A stretch of 64,000 bases of DNA from Oryzomonas sp. (GCA_031292255.1 JARLHN010000016.1:1-64000); one strand, 5' to 3'; counted from the stretch's first letter, positions 21,251-29,963 are shown. Made by a program: numbers and translations. The notes: generated from the letters alone by a model not told the origin.

Positions 21251-21598
21251 CTATTTTGGCGGTTCCGGTTGCTGAATTGGCGGAGTGGGAACAACTTTCA
21301 TCCAGCCTTTTGGGCACTGATTTACATAGGGATAATAAGCCTTCGCGTCTTGGCAATAATACCAGTATGCAGGTTCGGCCGCCTGCTGTTGCGGTGCGGG
21401 TTGGGTATAAACATCGGCTGCCTGTTGCTGGATAATGACAGGCTGTTCGACAACTTGTGGCGCGTAGTAAGGATAGGAATAATACGGATATGGAAATGGC
21501 GCTATCCAGACCCCTCCACGCCACCAGGCAAATCCCGACACTGCTCCCATCAGGATCAGCGTAGCAACGGCTATAGATATCCAGACCAATTTAGACAT
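21251..21598 (-). CDS. Small membrane-anchored Tyr/Pro/Gln-rich protein
   Basis: The 115-residue product has one N-terminal hydrophobic segment (residues 4-25), then a Tyr/Pro/Gln-rich low-complexity part (PFPYPYYSYPYYAP, QPAPQQQAAEP). It ends with YWYYCQDAKAYYPYVNQCPKGWMKV. This YWYYC...YYPYV..C..GW..V tail recurs at the C-terminus of many small secreted proteobacterial proteins; its role is unknown. The two cysteines may form a disulfide. The ATG at 21598 is preceded by GGGAGG; the upstream ATG at 21634 is not. Confidence 0.75.
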   Translation of the reverse strand: MSKLVWISIAVATLILMGAVSGFAWWRGGVWIAPFPYPYYSYPYYAPQVVEQPVIIQQQAADVYTQPAPQQQAAEPAYWYYCQDAKAYYPYVNQCPKGWMKVVPTPPIQQPEPPK

Positions 21599-21838
21599 GA
21601 AAATATCCTCCCTGTCGCAATTATACTCGGGCACAGCTATTTATAAGAGACGCATAAGGAAACTCATTGGTTACATGTTGGACAAATCGCTCCTGTGATC
21701 TCATTCTTGCCGGCTCGCCGATGCGTGAGATCATTTTTGTCCAAATCCGATTAATAGTTTTGATCGGAGGTAGAGATTGATAATGATTCGTGGAAAAGAA
21801 AAAAGTCACGTCACGACAAAAGACTCGTGATTGACGCA

Positions 21839-21875
21839 AGAGAGCCCTTCCGCATAACACACGGAAGGACTCTCT
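21839..21875 (-). terminator. Degenerate terminator copy
   Basis: The hairpin (AGAGAGCCCTTCC against GGAAGGACTCTCT) has one mismatch relative to the intact terminator at 23428-23463. It belongs to the decayed tRNA block. Confidence 0.5.
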
Positions 21876-21882
21876 TTTTGCC

Positions 21883-21958
21883 TGGCAGACATAGTTGTGA
21901 TCGAACCGACGACCTGCCGATTAAGAGTCGGCTGCTCTACCAGCTGAGCCATATGTTC
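21883..21958 (-). pseudogene. Decayed tRNA-Lys(CUU)
   Basis: The D arm and anticodon arm (CUU) are intact. The T stem has two mismatches (GTCGG against ACAAC) and the acceptor stem has one A-C mismatch and one G-U pair. The discriminator is G rather than A. It is most likely a pseudogene derived from the tRNA at 23473-23548. Confidence 0.7.
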
Positions 21959-22104
21959 AAAGAATAAGGCCAAGAACTGTTGTCCAGGGTCGGAATTTCT
22001 GGCACCCCCTGGTGGGCGCACTGCAAACTCTTTCCAGTTATTGATCGCCATGTTATCTTCCAAAGTTTATGGCGATGTCCTTCGTGGTTTTGAAATCGCC
22101 GGGT

Positions 22105-22383
22105 TCAGTTCCTTTCCATCAGCAATTCTTTTGCGTATTTAGTTTCCTCAAGCATCGATTGCAGGTGCTTAAGCTCTTCAGGGGTATAGACCGACGAGCC
22201 CTTCTTCAGTGCGATCTCGATACGTTTGATTTTGTCAAAAAGATCAATGGTAGTGGTGCCCTCGCACTTATTCCCGATTCCGAGCAAGCACCAATCTTTT
22301 TCAGCCTCATTATAATCGGCGGCATGAGATACCGATACGACCGACAGAACCAACACTATCGCAAAAACGAACTGCTTCATCAT
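22105..22383 (-). CDS. Small secreted protein, paralog of 22947-23276
   Basis: A 92-residue protein with a signal peptide ending SVSHA-ADY. The mature part has two cysteines (WCLLGIGNKC) and a helical C-terminal region, IKRIEIALKKGSSVYTPEELKHLQSML. The same pattern appears in the divergent gene at 22947-23276. GGAGGAAAATG precedes the double ATG. The function is unknown; the short mature domain with a Cys pair and a KGSxVYTxEEL motif looks like a periplasmic binding or stress protein, which is only a guess. Confidence 0.75.
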   Translation of the reverse strand: MMKQFVFAIVLVLSVVSVSHAADYNEAEKDWCLLGIGNKCEGTTTIDLFDKIKRIEIALKKGSSVYTPEELKHLQSMLEETKYAKELLMERN

Positions 22384-22878
22384 TTTCCTCCAATATATTG
22401 AGACTACACATGATTAATACCTCTTCCGAGTTGAAACTAATGTAGCATTTCTCCAATAACGAGAATTATCGGTTTCTAGTTTGCCTCGGCGAAGCAAGGT
22501 AACATTTTATCACGTCTCATAGACTTCGAATCCAAACACGAATTTATATCGTTTTGCCCGCCAGTTGTCAAATCGAAAGCCCTTGATCCATTGATTTCAC
22601 AAGGTTGGTCGCATACTATGGAACTGGCTCCGACTTGGGAGGAACACCCAATAGCTGGATTTACTATCCAAGATTTTGGTCTCACTGCAAATTCACTGTG
22701 ACGTTGTATGTAGACAACCTTGATCTGCCTTTAAAAATAAAAGAGCCGGATAGAAAAGTTGGATAATTCCCCGTCATTTGATGCGAAAGCTTAACGGCTG
22801 TCGCCTAAGGCCACGGGGGCACATCCGGAAGCTTGAAGACGGGAGAAAGCGAAGGGTTTTATTGATATCGACAATCAC
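22384..22878. other. Divergent spacer between the paralogous secreted genes
   Basis: No gene is recognised. The stretch is A/T-rich and holds a nested inverted repeat at 22769-22843 described separately. A minus-strand frame at 22476-22685 has no recognisable product and no ribosome binding site. Confidence 0.5.
22769..22843. other. Nested inverted-repeat element (possible structured RNA)
   Basis: An outer stem CCCGTC (22770-22775) with GACGGG (22838-22843) encloses AAGCTT (22787-22792) with AAGCTT (22829-22834), and inner GGC/GCC and GCCTAAGGC hairpins. It lies upstream of the promoter of the 22947 gene, so it is not a leader of that gene. I cannot match it to a known riboswitch. Confidence 0.3.
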
Positions 22879-22907
22879 TTGCAAAAAACAACAAAAATAG
22901 GTATCTT
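22879..22907 (+). promoter_or_regulatory. Promoter of the secreted protein gene at 22947
   Basis: TTGCAA (22879-22884) and TATCTT (22902-22907) are separated by 17 A-rich bases, giving a leader of about 35 bases before the start. Confidence 0.55.
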
Positions 22908-22946
22908 TTAAATCTAGAAGTAAAACTAAACACCAAGGAGCCTGAC

Positions 22947-23276
22947 ATGAGACATGCAAGAAAAAGCATCACCTTGTCGATTGCCGCTCTTATGCTGGTA
23001 GCCTTACCGGTTCTTGCGGACGATGCGACATGGGGCGGCGTGGCAACTCAGAGTGATATGAGGGAACCCGGGCAGCAGAACGGGAAGGTCGAGTGCATGC
23101 TCGTAGCACAGAATAATTGCGCCTTAGAAGGGGTACCCGATAGTCGGATTGACAGTATCAGGCATGAAATCGACAAAGGGTCTGCCGTTTACACGAATGA
23201 GGAGCTGCAAATCCTTAATAACGAGCTCGACAAAGCCATCAACGATCGATTTGATGCCTATTTGGGCGGAGGGTAA
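22947..23276 (+). CDS. Small secreted protein, paralog of 22105-22383
   Basis: A 109-residue protein with a signal peptide ending LPVLA-DDA. The mature part contains ECMLVAQNNC, then IDSIRHEIDKGSAVYTNEELQILNNEL, the same order and spacing as in its divergent neighbour (WCLLGIGNKC, IKRIEIALKKGSSVYTPEEL). AAGGAG lies 7 bases before the ATG. Homology of the two genes is seen directly; function is not known. Confidence 0.78.
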   Translation: MRHARKSITLSIAALMLVALPVLADDATWGGVATQSDMREPGQQNGKVECMLVAQNNCALEGVPDSRIDSIRHEIDKGSAVYTNEELQILNNELDKAINDRFDAYLGGG

Positions 23277-23427
23277 CAGGCAGACGGTCCGGCAGCGGGC
23301 AACTTAGTGAAAGGGCCGCTTTCCAAGCAGGAAAGTAGCCCGAAAGCCGGATCAGTGGCTACGCATCGGGAAAACAGCCTGAATGGGCCAAAAAAATCAA
23401 TGAACCGTCATTGGACCGTGGACATAA

Positions 23428-23463
23428 AGAGAGCCCTTCCACACATCGGCGGAAGGGCTCTCT
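23428..23463 (-). terminator. Terminator of the tRNA cluster
   Basis: A perfect 13-bp stem (AGAGAGCCCTTCC with GGAAGGGCTCTCT) with a 10-base loop lies about 10 bases past the 3' end of tRNA-Lys(CUU) on the minus strand. Confidence 0.85.
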
Positions 23464-23472
23464 TTTCTTGAA

Positions 23473-23548
23473 TGGTGGGCATAGTTGGGATCGAACCAAC
23501 GACCTGCCGATTAAGAGTCGGCTGCTCTACCAGCTAAGCTATATGCCC
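23473..23548 (-). tRNA. tRNA-Lys (CUU)
   Basis: A 76-nt cloverleaf on the minus strand with acceptor GGGCATA/TATGCCC, anticodon loop CTCTTAA (anticodon CUU, reads AAG), T loop TTCGATC and an encoded CCA end. It is the last tRNA of a three-tRNA minus-strand cluster. Confidence 0.97.
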
Positions 23549-23588
23549 AATGATAAGGCCCTGGACAGTTGTCCAGGGCCGGAATTTT

Positions 23589-23666
<78 letters not shown>

Positions 23667-23674
23667 GTTTTCAG

Positions 23675-23750
23675 TGGTGAGCCGCGTTGGGATCGAACCA
23701 ACGACCACCTGATTAAAAGTCAGGTGCTCTACCGACTGAGCTAGCGGCTC
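23675..23750 (-). tRNA. tRNA-Lys (UUU)
   Basis: A 76-nt cloverleaf on the minus strand: acceptor GAGCCGC/GCGGCTC, anticodon loop CTTTTAA (anticodon UUU), T arm GTTGG TTCGATC CCAAC, and an encoded CCA. It is the first gene of the cluster. Confidence 0.97.
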
Positions 23751-23815
23751 AAAGAGAATTGCATTTTTACAACAGAAATAAATATGAGTCAACCATTTTT
23801 TTACATCCGTAACAA

Positions 23816-25120
23816 TTAATCTCCGGCAAGGCCGTCATCCTCGGGCTGGTATTGCGGTTTCGCGCGTTCTTTCTTGTCGTTCTTGTACTTGTACATACGC
23901 CTGTCGGCCAGCTTGAGGGCAGCATAGATTTCAGACGCATCATGCGCCGTTGCCACCCCCAGCGACAGGCCGCGCGCGTAACCGTTCTTTTCCTTCCTCG
24001 GGCGGCATTCCTCATGAATGATACGCTGCACCGCCGCCTCCGCGGTTTCGTGGTCGGTACGCGGCAGCAATACGGCAAACTCATCCCCGCCGATACGCGA
24101 GACGACGTCACCGGCCCTGAAGGTTGTCAGGAGCAATTCCGCGGTCATGCGGATCAACCGGTCCCCTTTGTCATGGCCGTAGTTGTCATTGACCATCTTT
24201 AGACCGTCAATATCGGCAATAACAATACTGACCGGAAAATCCCGGCTGGCCGCCAGCCTGCTCATCTCAGCCTCAAAGTACGCCCGATTGAACAGGTTCG
24301 TGAGCGAGTCATGGGTACTGAGATACCGAAGGCTCTCTTCATAGTGCTTGCGCTCGGTAATATCCTGGGATACCTTGAGATACTTGATTATGGCGCCAGA
24401 GGAATTGCGCAAGGGGCAAAACTTTGCCAGCTCCCAGTAGACTTGGCCGTCCTTGCGGCAATTTGCCAGTTCGCACTCCCATTCCCCCCCTCCCCTGATG
24501 CTGCTCCAGAGCCCCTGGTAAAGTTCAGGGGGATTGAGGTCGGACTTGAGGATGCGGGGATTGCGGCCGATGACCTCCTCGGCGCCGTAGCCGGTCACCT
24601 TGGTAAACGTCGTATTGACATATTCAATGGAACCCTGGAGATCGGTGATAAGGACCGATGCCGGCGCCTGCTCCATGGCCTGGGAAAGCAGGTTGAGAGT
24701 TTCATCCTGTTTACTGAGACGGCGCTTGAGGTTTACATAGTCGCCGCATTGACCGATGGCCTCGACCAGCTTGGTAAAATCGACGGGCTTTATGATGTAA
24801 TGGTTGATGCCGATGGAGACACAATCCAGAAGACATTCGAGATCACTGACCGCCGTCAACATGACAACCTGGCAATCCGCTCGCAGGCGCCGGATCTCAC
24901 GGACCATCTCAATGCCGTCCATGACCGGCATCCTGATATCGGTCACAACAACATCAGGGGCATGAATCCTGTATGCTTCAAGCCCCTCTTTGCCGTTGGC
25001 CGCAATATGAACCGTTGCGACAACACCCATGAGCATCCGGGAAACCGCCTCCCGGGTGGCTTGGTCGTCCTCGACATACAGTATTGACATATCATTATGG
25101 AGAATCATTGGCGACATCAT
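23816..25120 (-). CDS. Response regulator diguanylate cyclase (REC-PAS-GGDEF)
   Basis: Makes cyclic di-GMP from two GTP. Residues 12-125 are a receiver domain (YVEDD, phospho-Asp in VVTDIRMPVMDG, KPVDF). A PAS domain follows at about 145-260 (ITDLQGSIEYVNTTFTKVTG). A GGDEF domain ends the protein, with the intact RIGGDEFAVLLP signature. RAGD five residues before it is a product-inhibition I-site. It is therefore probably active, phosphorylation-controlled and feedback-inhibited. No partner kinase is adjacent. It is divergent from the DUF362 gene. Confidence 0.93.
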   Translation of the reverse strand: MMSPMILHNDMSILYVEDDQATREAVSRMLMGVVATVHIAANGKEGLEAYRIHAPDVVVTDIRMPVMDGIEMVREIRRLRADCQVVMLTAVSDLECLLDCVSIGINHYIIKPVDFTKLVEAIGQCGDYVNLKRRLSKQDETLNLLSQAMEQAPASVLITDLQGSIEYVNTTFTKVTGYGAEEVIGRNPRILKSDLNPPELYQGLWSSIRGGGEWECELANCRKDGQVYWELAKFCPLRNSSGAIIKYLKVSQDITERKHYEESLRYLSTHDSLTNLFNRAYFEAEMSRLAASRDFPVSIVIADIDGLKMVNDNYGHDKGDRLIRMTAELLLTTFRAGDVVSRIGGDEFAVLLPRTDHETAEAAVQRIIHEECRPRKEKNGYARGLSLGVATAHDASEIYAALKLADRRMYKYKNDKKERAKPQYQPEDDGLAGD

Positions 25121-25210
25121 ATCAAACCATCTTCATATTATAAATACCCGTGTATTATCAAGTTTATCGCATAATCAGCCCACCGCAAGCGCTGACCGGG
25201 GAGAACGCGG

Positions 25211-26359
25211 ATGGAAAAAATAAGCATTATACGTTGCAACGACTACGACCACAGCCAGGTGCGGGAGGCGCTGCACTCGCTTCTGGAGCCGTTGGGCGGC
25301 ATTGAGGCCTTCGTGCGGCCGGGTGACCGGGTACTGCTCAAGCCGAACCTGCTGGCCGCCAAAGCGCCGGAAGCGGCCGTGACCACTCACCCCGCTGTCG
25401 TGAAGGCTGTCGCGGAATTGCTCAGGGACGCCGGATGCCGGGTGATGATCGGAGACAGCCCCGGCATCGGCGGGTTCCGGAAGGTGGCCGACAAAAGCGG
25501 CATCAGCCAGGCGGCGCTGGAAAGCGGGGCCGAGTTGGTTGACTTCGACGAGACCATCGAGGTCAAGGGCGCGGGAACCTTCCGCCGTATCGCCGTAGCG
25601 CGGGCTTACTGGGAGGCCGACAAGATCATCAACCTGCCTAAACTGAAGACCCATGAGATGATGACCATGACATGCGCCGTAAAGAACCTGTTCGGCGCGG
25701 TCGTGGGGGCAGAAAAGCCGGCATGGCACCTCAAGGCCGGAACATCGCGCGAACAGTTTGCCCGGCTGCTGCTGGAGATATATCTGCTGAAAGCACCTGT
25801 CCTGAATATCGTGGATGGTATCGTAGCCATGGAGGGGAACGGACCTGGAAGCGGCGACCCGGTCAGGCTGGGGGCATTGATCGCCGGCGTCAACCCGGTA
25901 GCGGTGGATGTGTTGGCTGGCCGGCTGGCCGGGATACCCGCCGAACTGCTCTTCGTGGAGCGGGAAGCGGCACGGATGGGGTTGGCGGGGACGGTAATGG
26001 GAGAGATAGAGATTGCCGGCGTTCCTCCCGACGCCTTCGGCGGAAAGCGGTTCGCGCTTCCCAGCGGCCTGGACGTTCAATTCGGCCTGCCAGCGTTCAT
26101 AAAAAACGGCCTTCGACGGCACCTGACGTCATTTCCCGTGGCCGATGCCCGCCGTTGCGTACTCTGCGGCATCTGCCGGGACGCTTGTCCGCCGGAAGCC
26201 ATACAAATAACAAACAGCTCCCTGGTGGTCAGCCATGGGAGCTGCATTCGTTGCTGGTGCTGCCGCGAGCTATGTCCCCATGACGCCATGCGGGTTCGGC
26301 AGGGGGTGTTGCTGAAGATTGCGACGGCCCTCAGCCGTTCACGGCGGAGGAAGCACTAA
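25211..26359 (+). CDS. DUF362 protein with C-terminal 2x[4Fe-4S] ferredoxin domain
   Basis: Residues 1-300 match DUF362 (RVLLKPNLLAAKAPE, VTTHPAVVKAVAELL, IINLPKLKTHEMMTMTCAVKNLFG, NPVAVDVLAGRLAG). The C-terminus has two ferredoxin motifs, CVLCGICRDACP and CIRCWCCRELCP. DUF362-ferredoxin proteins are common in anaerobes, with no settled function; an electron-transfer role is inferred. The ATG follows GGGGAGAACGCGG. A MITE-like repeat lies downstream. Confidence 0.85.
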   Translation: MEKISIIRCNDYDHSQVREALHSLLEPLGGIEAFVRPGDRVLLKPNLLAAKAPEAAVTTHPAVVKAVAELLRDAGCRVMIGDSPGIGGFRKVADKSGISQAALESGAELVDFDETIEVKGAGTFRRIAVARAYWEADKIINLPKLKTHEMMTMTCAVKNLFGAVVGAEKPAWHLKAGTSREQFARLLLEIYLLKAPVLNIVDGIVAMEGNGPGSGDPVRLGALIAGVNPVAVDVLAGRLAGIPAELLFVEREAARMGLAGTVMGEIEIAGVPPDAFGGKRFALPSGLDVQFGLPAFIKNGLRRHLTSFPVADARRCVLCGICRDACPPEAIQITNSSLVVSHGSCIRCWCCRELCPHDAMRVRQGVLLKIATALSRSRRRKH

Positions 26360-26380
26360 CAGAACTGTTGAAAAAAACCA

Positions 26381-26644
26381 GGTTGTTCAAAAATAGTCAG
26401 ATCGTCGCACCCGCAGTATAATCGCCTCAGGCGATTATCGGTGACAGAGCGTCAGCGGAGTTCATCCCGAAGGGACAGAACCGGAACGGTTCTGCTAAAA
26501 GCCCTGCGGAGGCGTAGCAGCGCTACGCCGCACAATTTCACGAGTGAAATTGGACCGCGAAGGCGCCCGAAGGGTGAGGCCGCAGGCCGAAGTCACAAAA
26601 GGCCTTTCGAGGACGAAGGCCGAGATGGCTGTTTTTCAACAACC
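26381..26644. mobile_element. MITE-like element, long copy
   Basis: The ends are inverted: GGTTGTTCAAAAATAG at 26381-26396 and the complement of GGTTGTTGAAAAACAG at 26629-26644 (13 of 16 identical). Internal parts (GCGGAGGCGTAGCAGCGCTA, CTTTCGAGGACGAAGGCC) recur in a 119-bp relative at 44646-44764 in opposite orientation. There is no room for a transposase, so it is non-autonomous. Confidence 0.65.
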
Positions 26645-26647
26645 CCA

Positions 26648-27088
26648 CTATACGTCTTCTTCCTCGCCGCCGAGCGGAATCTCGCGGTAGGCGCGGTCTT
26701 CCTCGAAGCGTTTGGTCTGGGCCTGGAGTTTTTCCAGATCGGATTTGCACTTGACGCAATGACGCGTGAACGGCATGGCCTTGAGCCGCCCCAGAGGAAT
26801 TTCCTCTTCACACTCTTCGCAAATACCGTACTCCTCCTCCTCTATCCTCAGAAGAGCCTCATCGATGTTGTGCAACTTCTCCCGTTCGCGGTCCCCCAAC
26901 AAAAGCCCGAGTTCGCGATCCCGTTCAGATGAAGCCTGGTCATAGATGTCGCCGCTCGGCTCTCCGACAGCCGTGGTTTCGGCACCGTTTTTGACGGTCT
27001 TGGATATTTCCCGCAGGGTATCCTCTTTCATTTGCTGAAGGATATCACTGATTTCTTTCCATTTCTTTTTTTCCGGTTTAGTGGCCAT
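26648..27088 (-). CDS. DksA/TraR-family zinc-finger protein
   Basis: The 146-residue product has an N-terminal helical part and the C4 zinc finger CEEC-x17-CVKC, with the family's LRIEEEEYGICEECEEEI and RLKAMPFTRHCVKC. Such proteins bind in the secondary channel of RNA polymerase and modulate the stringent response. The start at 27088 has AGGAG 5 bases upstream; an in-frame ATG 30 codons earlier does not. It sits 100 bases downstream of rimO on the same strand. Confidence 0.88.
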   Translation of the reverse strand: MATKPEKKKWKEISDILQQMKEDTLREISKTVKNGAETTAVGEPSGDIYDQASSERDRELGLLLGDREREKLHNIDEALLRIEEEEYGICEECEEEIPLGRLKAMPFTRHCVKCKSDLEKLQAQTKRFEEDRAYREIPLGGEEEDV

Positions 27089-27190
27089 GAGACTCCTCAC
27101 TCCCGTTGTCTGCTTTCGTCGCGCCTTGAAAAGGGGGCAGATTGTTGCAGATAACAGATTATTTGTCAAGCCAAACAACCAGGAGCCGCA

Positions 27191-28537
27191 TCATAGGACT
27201 ATCTCACCGATCAGATCGTAATCCGATGAGTCGGTAACTCTGAGGGAAACGATATCCCCCACTTCGGCGGTCCCGGAGGTGATATAGACCTGGCCGTCGA
27301 TATCCGGAGCCTGGCGCGATGAGCGCCCCTTGAGGAGCAGCTCGGTTTCTTCACTGTATCCCTCCACAATGACCTGTTCCGTGGCGCCGATCAGGGCACG
27401 GTTGCGTCGGAACGAAAGCCGCGCCTGGGTACGCATCAGCTTGCGGTAGCGTTCACGTTTGACCCGCTCCGAGATCTGGTCCGGCATGGAGGCTGCCGGC
27501 GTATTCTCTTCCCGCGAGTAGCAGAAGACCCCCAGGCGATCAAACTGTGTCTGCTCCACGAACTGCATCAGGCCGGCAAAATCCTCCACCGTTTCTCCGG
27601 GAAAGCCGACGATCAGGGATGTGCGAAGCGCAATGCCGGGAATCTCGCGGCGCAAGGTGGCGATCAGGTCCCGAATCTGCGCCTCGCTGCTCCGGCGCTT
27701 CATTCTCTTGAGAACCGGATCGGCGATGTGCTGGATCGGGATATCCAGATACTTGCATATTTTCGGTTCATCGCGTATCAGCCCGATCAGACCTTCGGTG
27801 ATCCCGTCAGGATACGCGTACAGCAGGCGGATCCACTGTATGCCCTCAATGGCGGCCAGCCGGCGCAGCAACATTTCGAGAGTTTCGCCGTCGGCCAGGT
27901 CGCTGCCGTATCGGGTGACATCCTGGGAGATGACGTTGATCTCCTTGACCCCGCGGCTGGCCAGCCGCTCCGCCTCGGCCACCAGCGCCTCCAGCGGGCG
28001 GGAGCGGTATGCGCCCCGCAGTTGGGGGATAACGCAGTAAGAACAGCAATTGGAACAACCCTCACCGATCTTGAGATAGGAATACCATGCCGGCGAAGAA
28101 TTGAGACGCGGCAGTGTCTCGTCGTAGATATAGTCAGGGTCGCCGACGTAGCGCAGTTGACCCTCCGAGCCTTTTCTCCCGGCCAGGATTTCGGCAATAC
28201 GAGGGTAATCGCCGGTGCCTATGAAGATATCCACCTCGGGCAGATCGTTGGCCAACTCCTCCTGATATCGCTGTGGCAGGCAGCCTGAGACGATCAGGGT
28301 ATGGCATCGCCCGTCGTGCTTGCGTTCCGCCAAATCGAGTATGGCGTCGATGCTCTCCTGTTTGGCCTCTTTGATAAACGAGCAGGTATTGACGATGATC
28401 ACGTCCGCAGCCTTTTCGTCGGTTGTGATCTCGTACTCATCCTTGGCGAGCACACCGAGCATGACCTCGGCGTCCACGAGATTCTTGGGGCACCCCAAGC
28501 TGACCATGCTCACTTTTTGTTTCACACTTTCGCTCAC
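27191..28537 (-). CDS. rimO: Ribosomal protein S12 methylthiotransferase RimO
   Basis: A radical-SAM enzyme that methylthiolates an aspartate of S12. Three parts are visible: the N-terminal MTTase domain ([31 protein letters not shown]), the radical-SAM motif [16 protein letters not shown], and the C-terminal TRAM domain. The KNLVD form of the N-terminal motif separates RimO from MiaB. A GTG at 28537 preceded by AGGGG is the likely start; another GTG at 28558 would add seven residues. Confidence 0.95.
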   Translation of the reverse strand: MSESVKQKVSMVSLGCPKNLVDAEVMLGVLAKDEYEITTDEKAADVIIVNTCSFIKEAKQESIDAILDLAERKHDGRCHTLIVSGCLPQRYQEELANDLPEVDIFIGTGDYPRIAEILAGRKGSEGQLRYVGDPDYIYDETLPRLNSSPAWYSYLKIGEGCSNCCSYCVIPQLRGAYRSRPLEALVAEAERLASRGVKEINVISQDVTRYGSDLADGETLEMLLRRLAAIEGIQWIRLLYAYPDGITEGLIGLIRDEPKICKYLDIPIQHIADPVLKRMKRRSSEAQIRDLIATLRREIPGIALRTSLIVGFPGETVEDFAGLMQFVEQTQFDRLGVFCYSREENTPAASMPDQISERVKRERYRKLMRTQARLSFRRNRALIGATEQVIVEGYSEETELLLKGRSSRQAPDIDGQVYITSGTAEVGDIVSLRVTDSSDYDLIGEIVL

Positions 28538-28583
28538 ACACACCCCTTTTATTTTCACAGCACTGTCCGCTTAGGAAAGTCCC

Positions 28584-28628
28584 CCCTCCCGTCAAGGGAG
28601 GGGGAGCTAACGGCAAAGACCAAAACAG
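28584..28628. repeat. Dispersed repeat B, copy 2
   Basis: Matches 1316-1360 (CTCCCGTCAAG, purine-rich half-palindrome, GCAAAGACCAAA). It lies between the yajQ-type gene stop and rimO. Confidence 0.6.
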
Positions 28629-28646
28629 ACATTGCTGAGTTTTTCA

Positions 28647-29132
28647 CTACTCCCTGAAATTCACGAACTGCATCTCCACTCCCAGGTCCTTCCCCTTGAG
28701 GAGTTGGATCGCCTCCTGGAGATCGTCCCGGTTCTTGCCGGTCACCCGTACCTGGTCGTCCTGGATCTGGCTCTGGACCTTGATCTTGCTCTCCTTGACG
28801 ACGGCTATGATCTCCTTGCCCTTTTCCTTGGATATTCCCTGCTGGACCGTGATGATCTGGCGGACCATGCCGCCCGAGGCAGGCTCGACCTTGCCGTACT
28901 GCAAGGCCTTGATGGAGATGTTGCGCTTGATGAACTTGGACTGGAGCACGTCCACCACGGCCTTGAGCTTGTAATCGTCGTCGGCCAGGATCTTGACGGC
29001 GTCCTGCTCCTGGCTTATCTCGCTCTTGGAACCCTTGAAGTCGTAACGCTGGCCGATCTCCTTGATCGCCTGGTTGACGGCATTATCGACCTCCTGCATG
29101 TCCACTTTTGAAACAATGTCGAATGACGGCAT
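28647..29132 (-). CDS. YajQ-family nucleotide-binding protein
   Basis: The 161-residue product spans the full family: [20 protein letters not shown] at the start, [11 protein letters not shown] and [15 protein letters not shown] near the end. Family members bind RNA or nucleotides, and some bind cyclic di-GMP; which applies here cannot be told. GGAGGAGG lies 5 bases before the ATG at 29132, which fixes the start over an in-frame ATG 17 codons upstream. Confidence 0.93.
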   Translation of the reverse strand: MPSFDIVSKVDMQEVDNAVNQAIKEIGQRYDFKGSKSEISQEQDAVKILADDDYKLKAVVDVLQSKFIKRNISIKALQYGKVEPASGGMVRQIITVQQGISKEKGKEIIAVVKESKIKVQSQIQDDQVRVTGKNRDDLQEAIQLLKGKDLGVEMQFVNFRE

Positions 29133-29174
29133 AAACACCTCCTCCGGATAAATCATTATAGTACATTCACCCTG

Positions 29175-29230
29175 AAGCCGCAAAGGGAGACAGAGCCCAA
29201 AAGGTCCGGCCGGATGTTCATGTGCGGCTT
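29175..29230. other. Inverted repeats between lolA and the yajQ-type gene
   Basis: AAGCCGCA (29175-29182) pairs with TGCGGCTT (29223-29230), and a perfect palindrome TCCGGCCGGA lies inside. It may end lolA transcription, but there is no T run. Confidence 0.3.
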
Positions 29231-29246
29231 TGTGGCGAAAAGCGCC

Positions 29247-29963
29247 TTACGGCTTGATGACCTCAACCCCTGACGGGACCTTGAAGTTGAATTTATTGTT
29301 GTCGATGCCCTTGTTGACCCTGACATGGCTGTAATCGATACGGGTCTGGTTGCCGACGGCATCGTACACCACCGAAGCCTGCACCGGAAAGGTATCCTGC
29401 ACGCTCCCCTGACGCAGGAAGCGCTCCACCGCCTCGGCCGAAACGGTCAATTGGAGCCTTGCCAGGACCGGCGTCGGCTTTTTGGGGATCAGTTCGAGCT
29501 GGTAATCGCCGTTTTTATCACGCTGTTCCTTGGCGTAGGAGACTTCGAAATCCCGCGACACATGCCCCAGACCGGTCAAATAGGAAAGGGCGATGGCGTT
29601 GCCCCCCTTGAACATATCCGCCACCGACATGACCATCACCTGCCGGTTTTCGGGCAGGTAGAACCAGACCCGCTTGCCGTTGGAGACGATCTGTTGCTTG
29701 GGCTTGATATAATCGAAACGGAACATGGCGCTGCTCGAAGCGGGCCGCTTCAGGAAGACCTCGCCGCTCCCTTTCTGTTCGCGGCCAGCCCCGGCGATAA
29801 ACGTTCGCTGGGAGAAATCGGCGTGCACGTCCTGCAAGCCGGCATACCCCTTTTCCAGCGCCCCGACCACATCCTTGAGGCTCGCAGCCTTATCGGCGGC
29901 ATGCAGGGGTGTCCAGGCCAGAACCAACACAAGGAACATACTGTGTATCAACCAGCGCATCAT
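29247..29963 (-). CDS. lolA: Outer-membrane lipoprotein carrier protein LolA
   Basis: A periplasmic chaperone that carries lipoproteins from LolCDE to the outer membrane. The 238-residue product has a signal peptide (to TPLHA-AD), then GLQDVHADFSQRTF, FRFDYIKPKQQIVSNGKRVWFY and a C-terminal half rich in beta strands, all typical of LolA. The start at 29963 is preceded by AGGAAAGG; the frame extends 55 codons further upstream without family similarity. Confidence 0.9.
   Translation of the reverse strand: MMRWLIHSMFLVLVLAWTPLHAADKAASLKDVVGALEKGYAGLQDVHADFSQRTFIAGAGREQKGSGEVFLKRPASSSAMFRFDYIKPKQQIVSNGKRVWFYLPENRQVMVMSVADMFKGGNAIALSYLTGLGHVSRDFEVSYAKEQRDKNGDYQLELIPKKPTPVLARLQLTVSAEAVERFLRQGSVQDTFPVQASVVYDAVGNQTRIDYSHVRVNKGIDNNKFNFKVPSGVEVIKP

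Larger units (their letters stand above)
21839..22010 (-). repeat. Decayed duplicate of the tRNA-Lys(CUU) block
   Basis: This segment parallels 23428-23600 from end to end: terminator hairpin, tRNA-Lys body, the spacer with TGTCCAGGG, and the 3' end of tRNA-Glu (TGGCACCCCC against TGGCGTCCCC). Both copies have the same orientation and lie 1.59 kb apart. The similarity stops inside the tRNA-Glu 3' end. Confidence 0.75.

Noticed and set aside
22476-22685. Minus-strand 69-codon frame as a gene
   Set aside because: No ribosome binding site, no recognisable product and a low-complexity composition.
22769-22843. Cyclic di-GMP (GEMM) riboswitch
   Set aside because: The GACGCAAAGCC-type core is absent and the element lies upstream of the promoter.
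26441-26644. Protein-coding frames across the MITE-like element
   Set aside because: They are composed of repeat sequence and overlap the DksA-type gene on the wrong strand.
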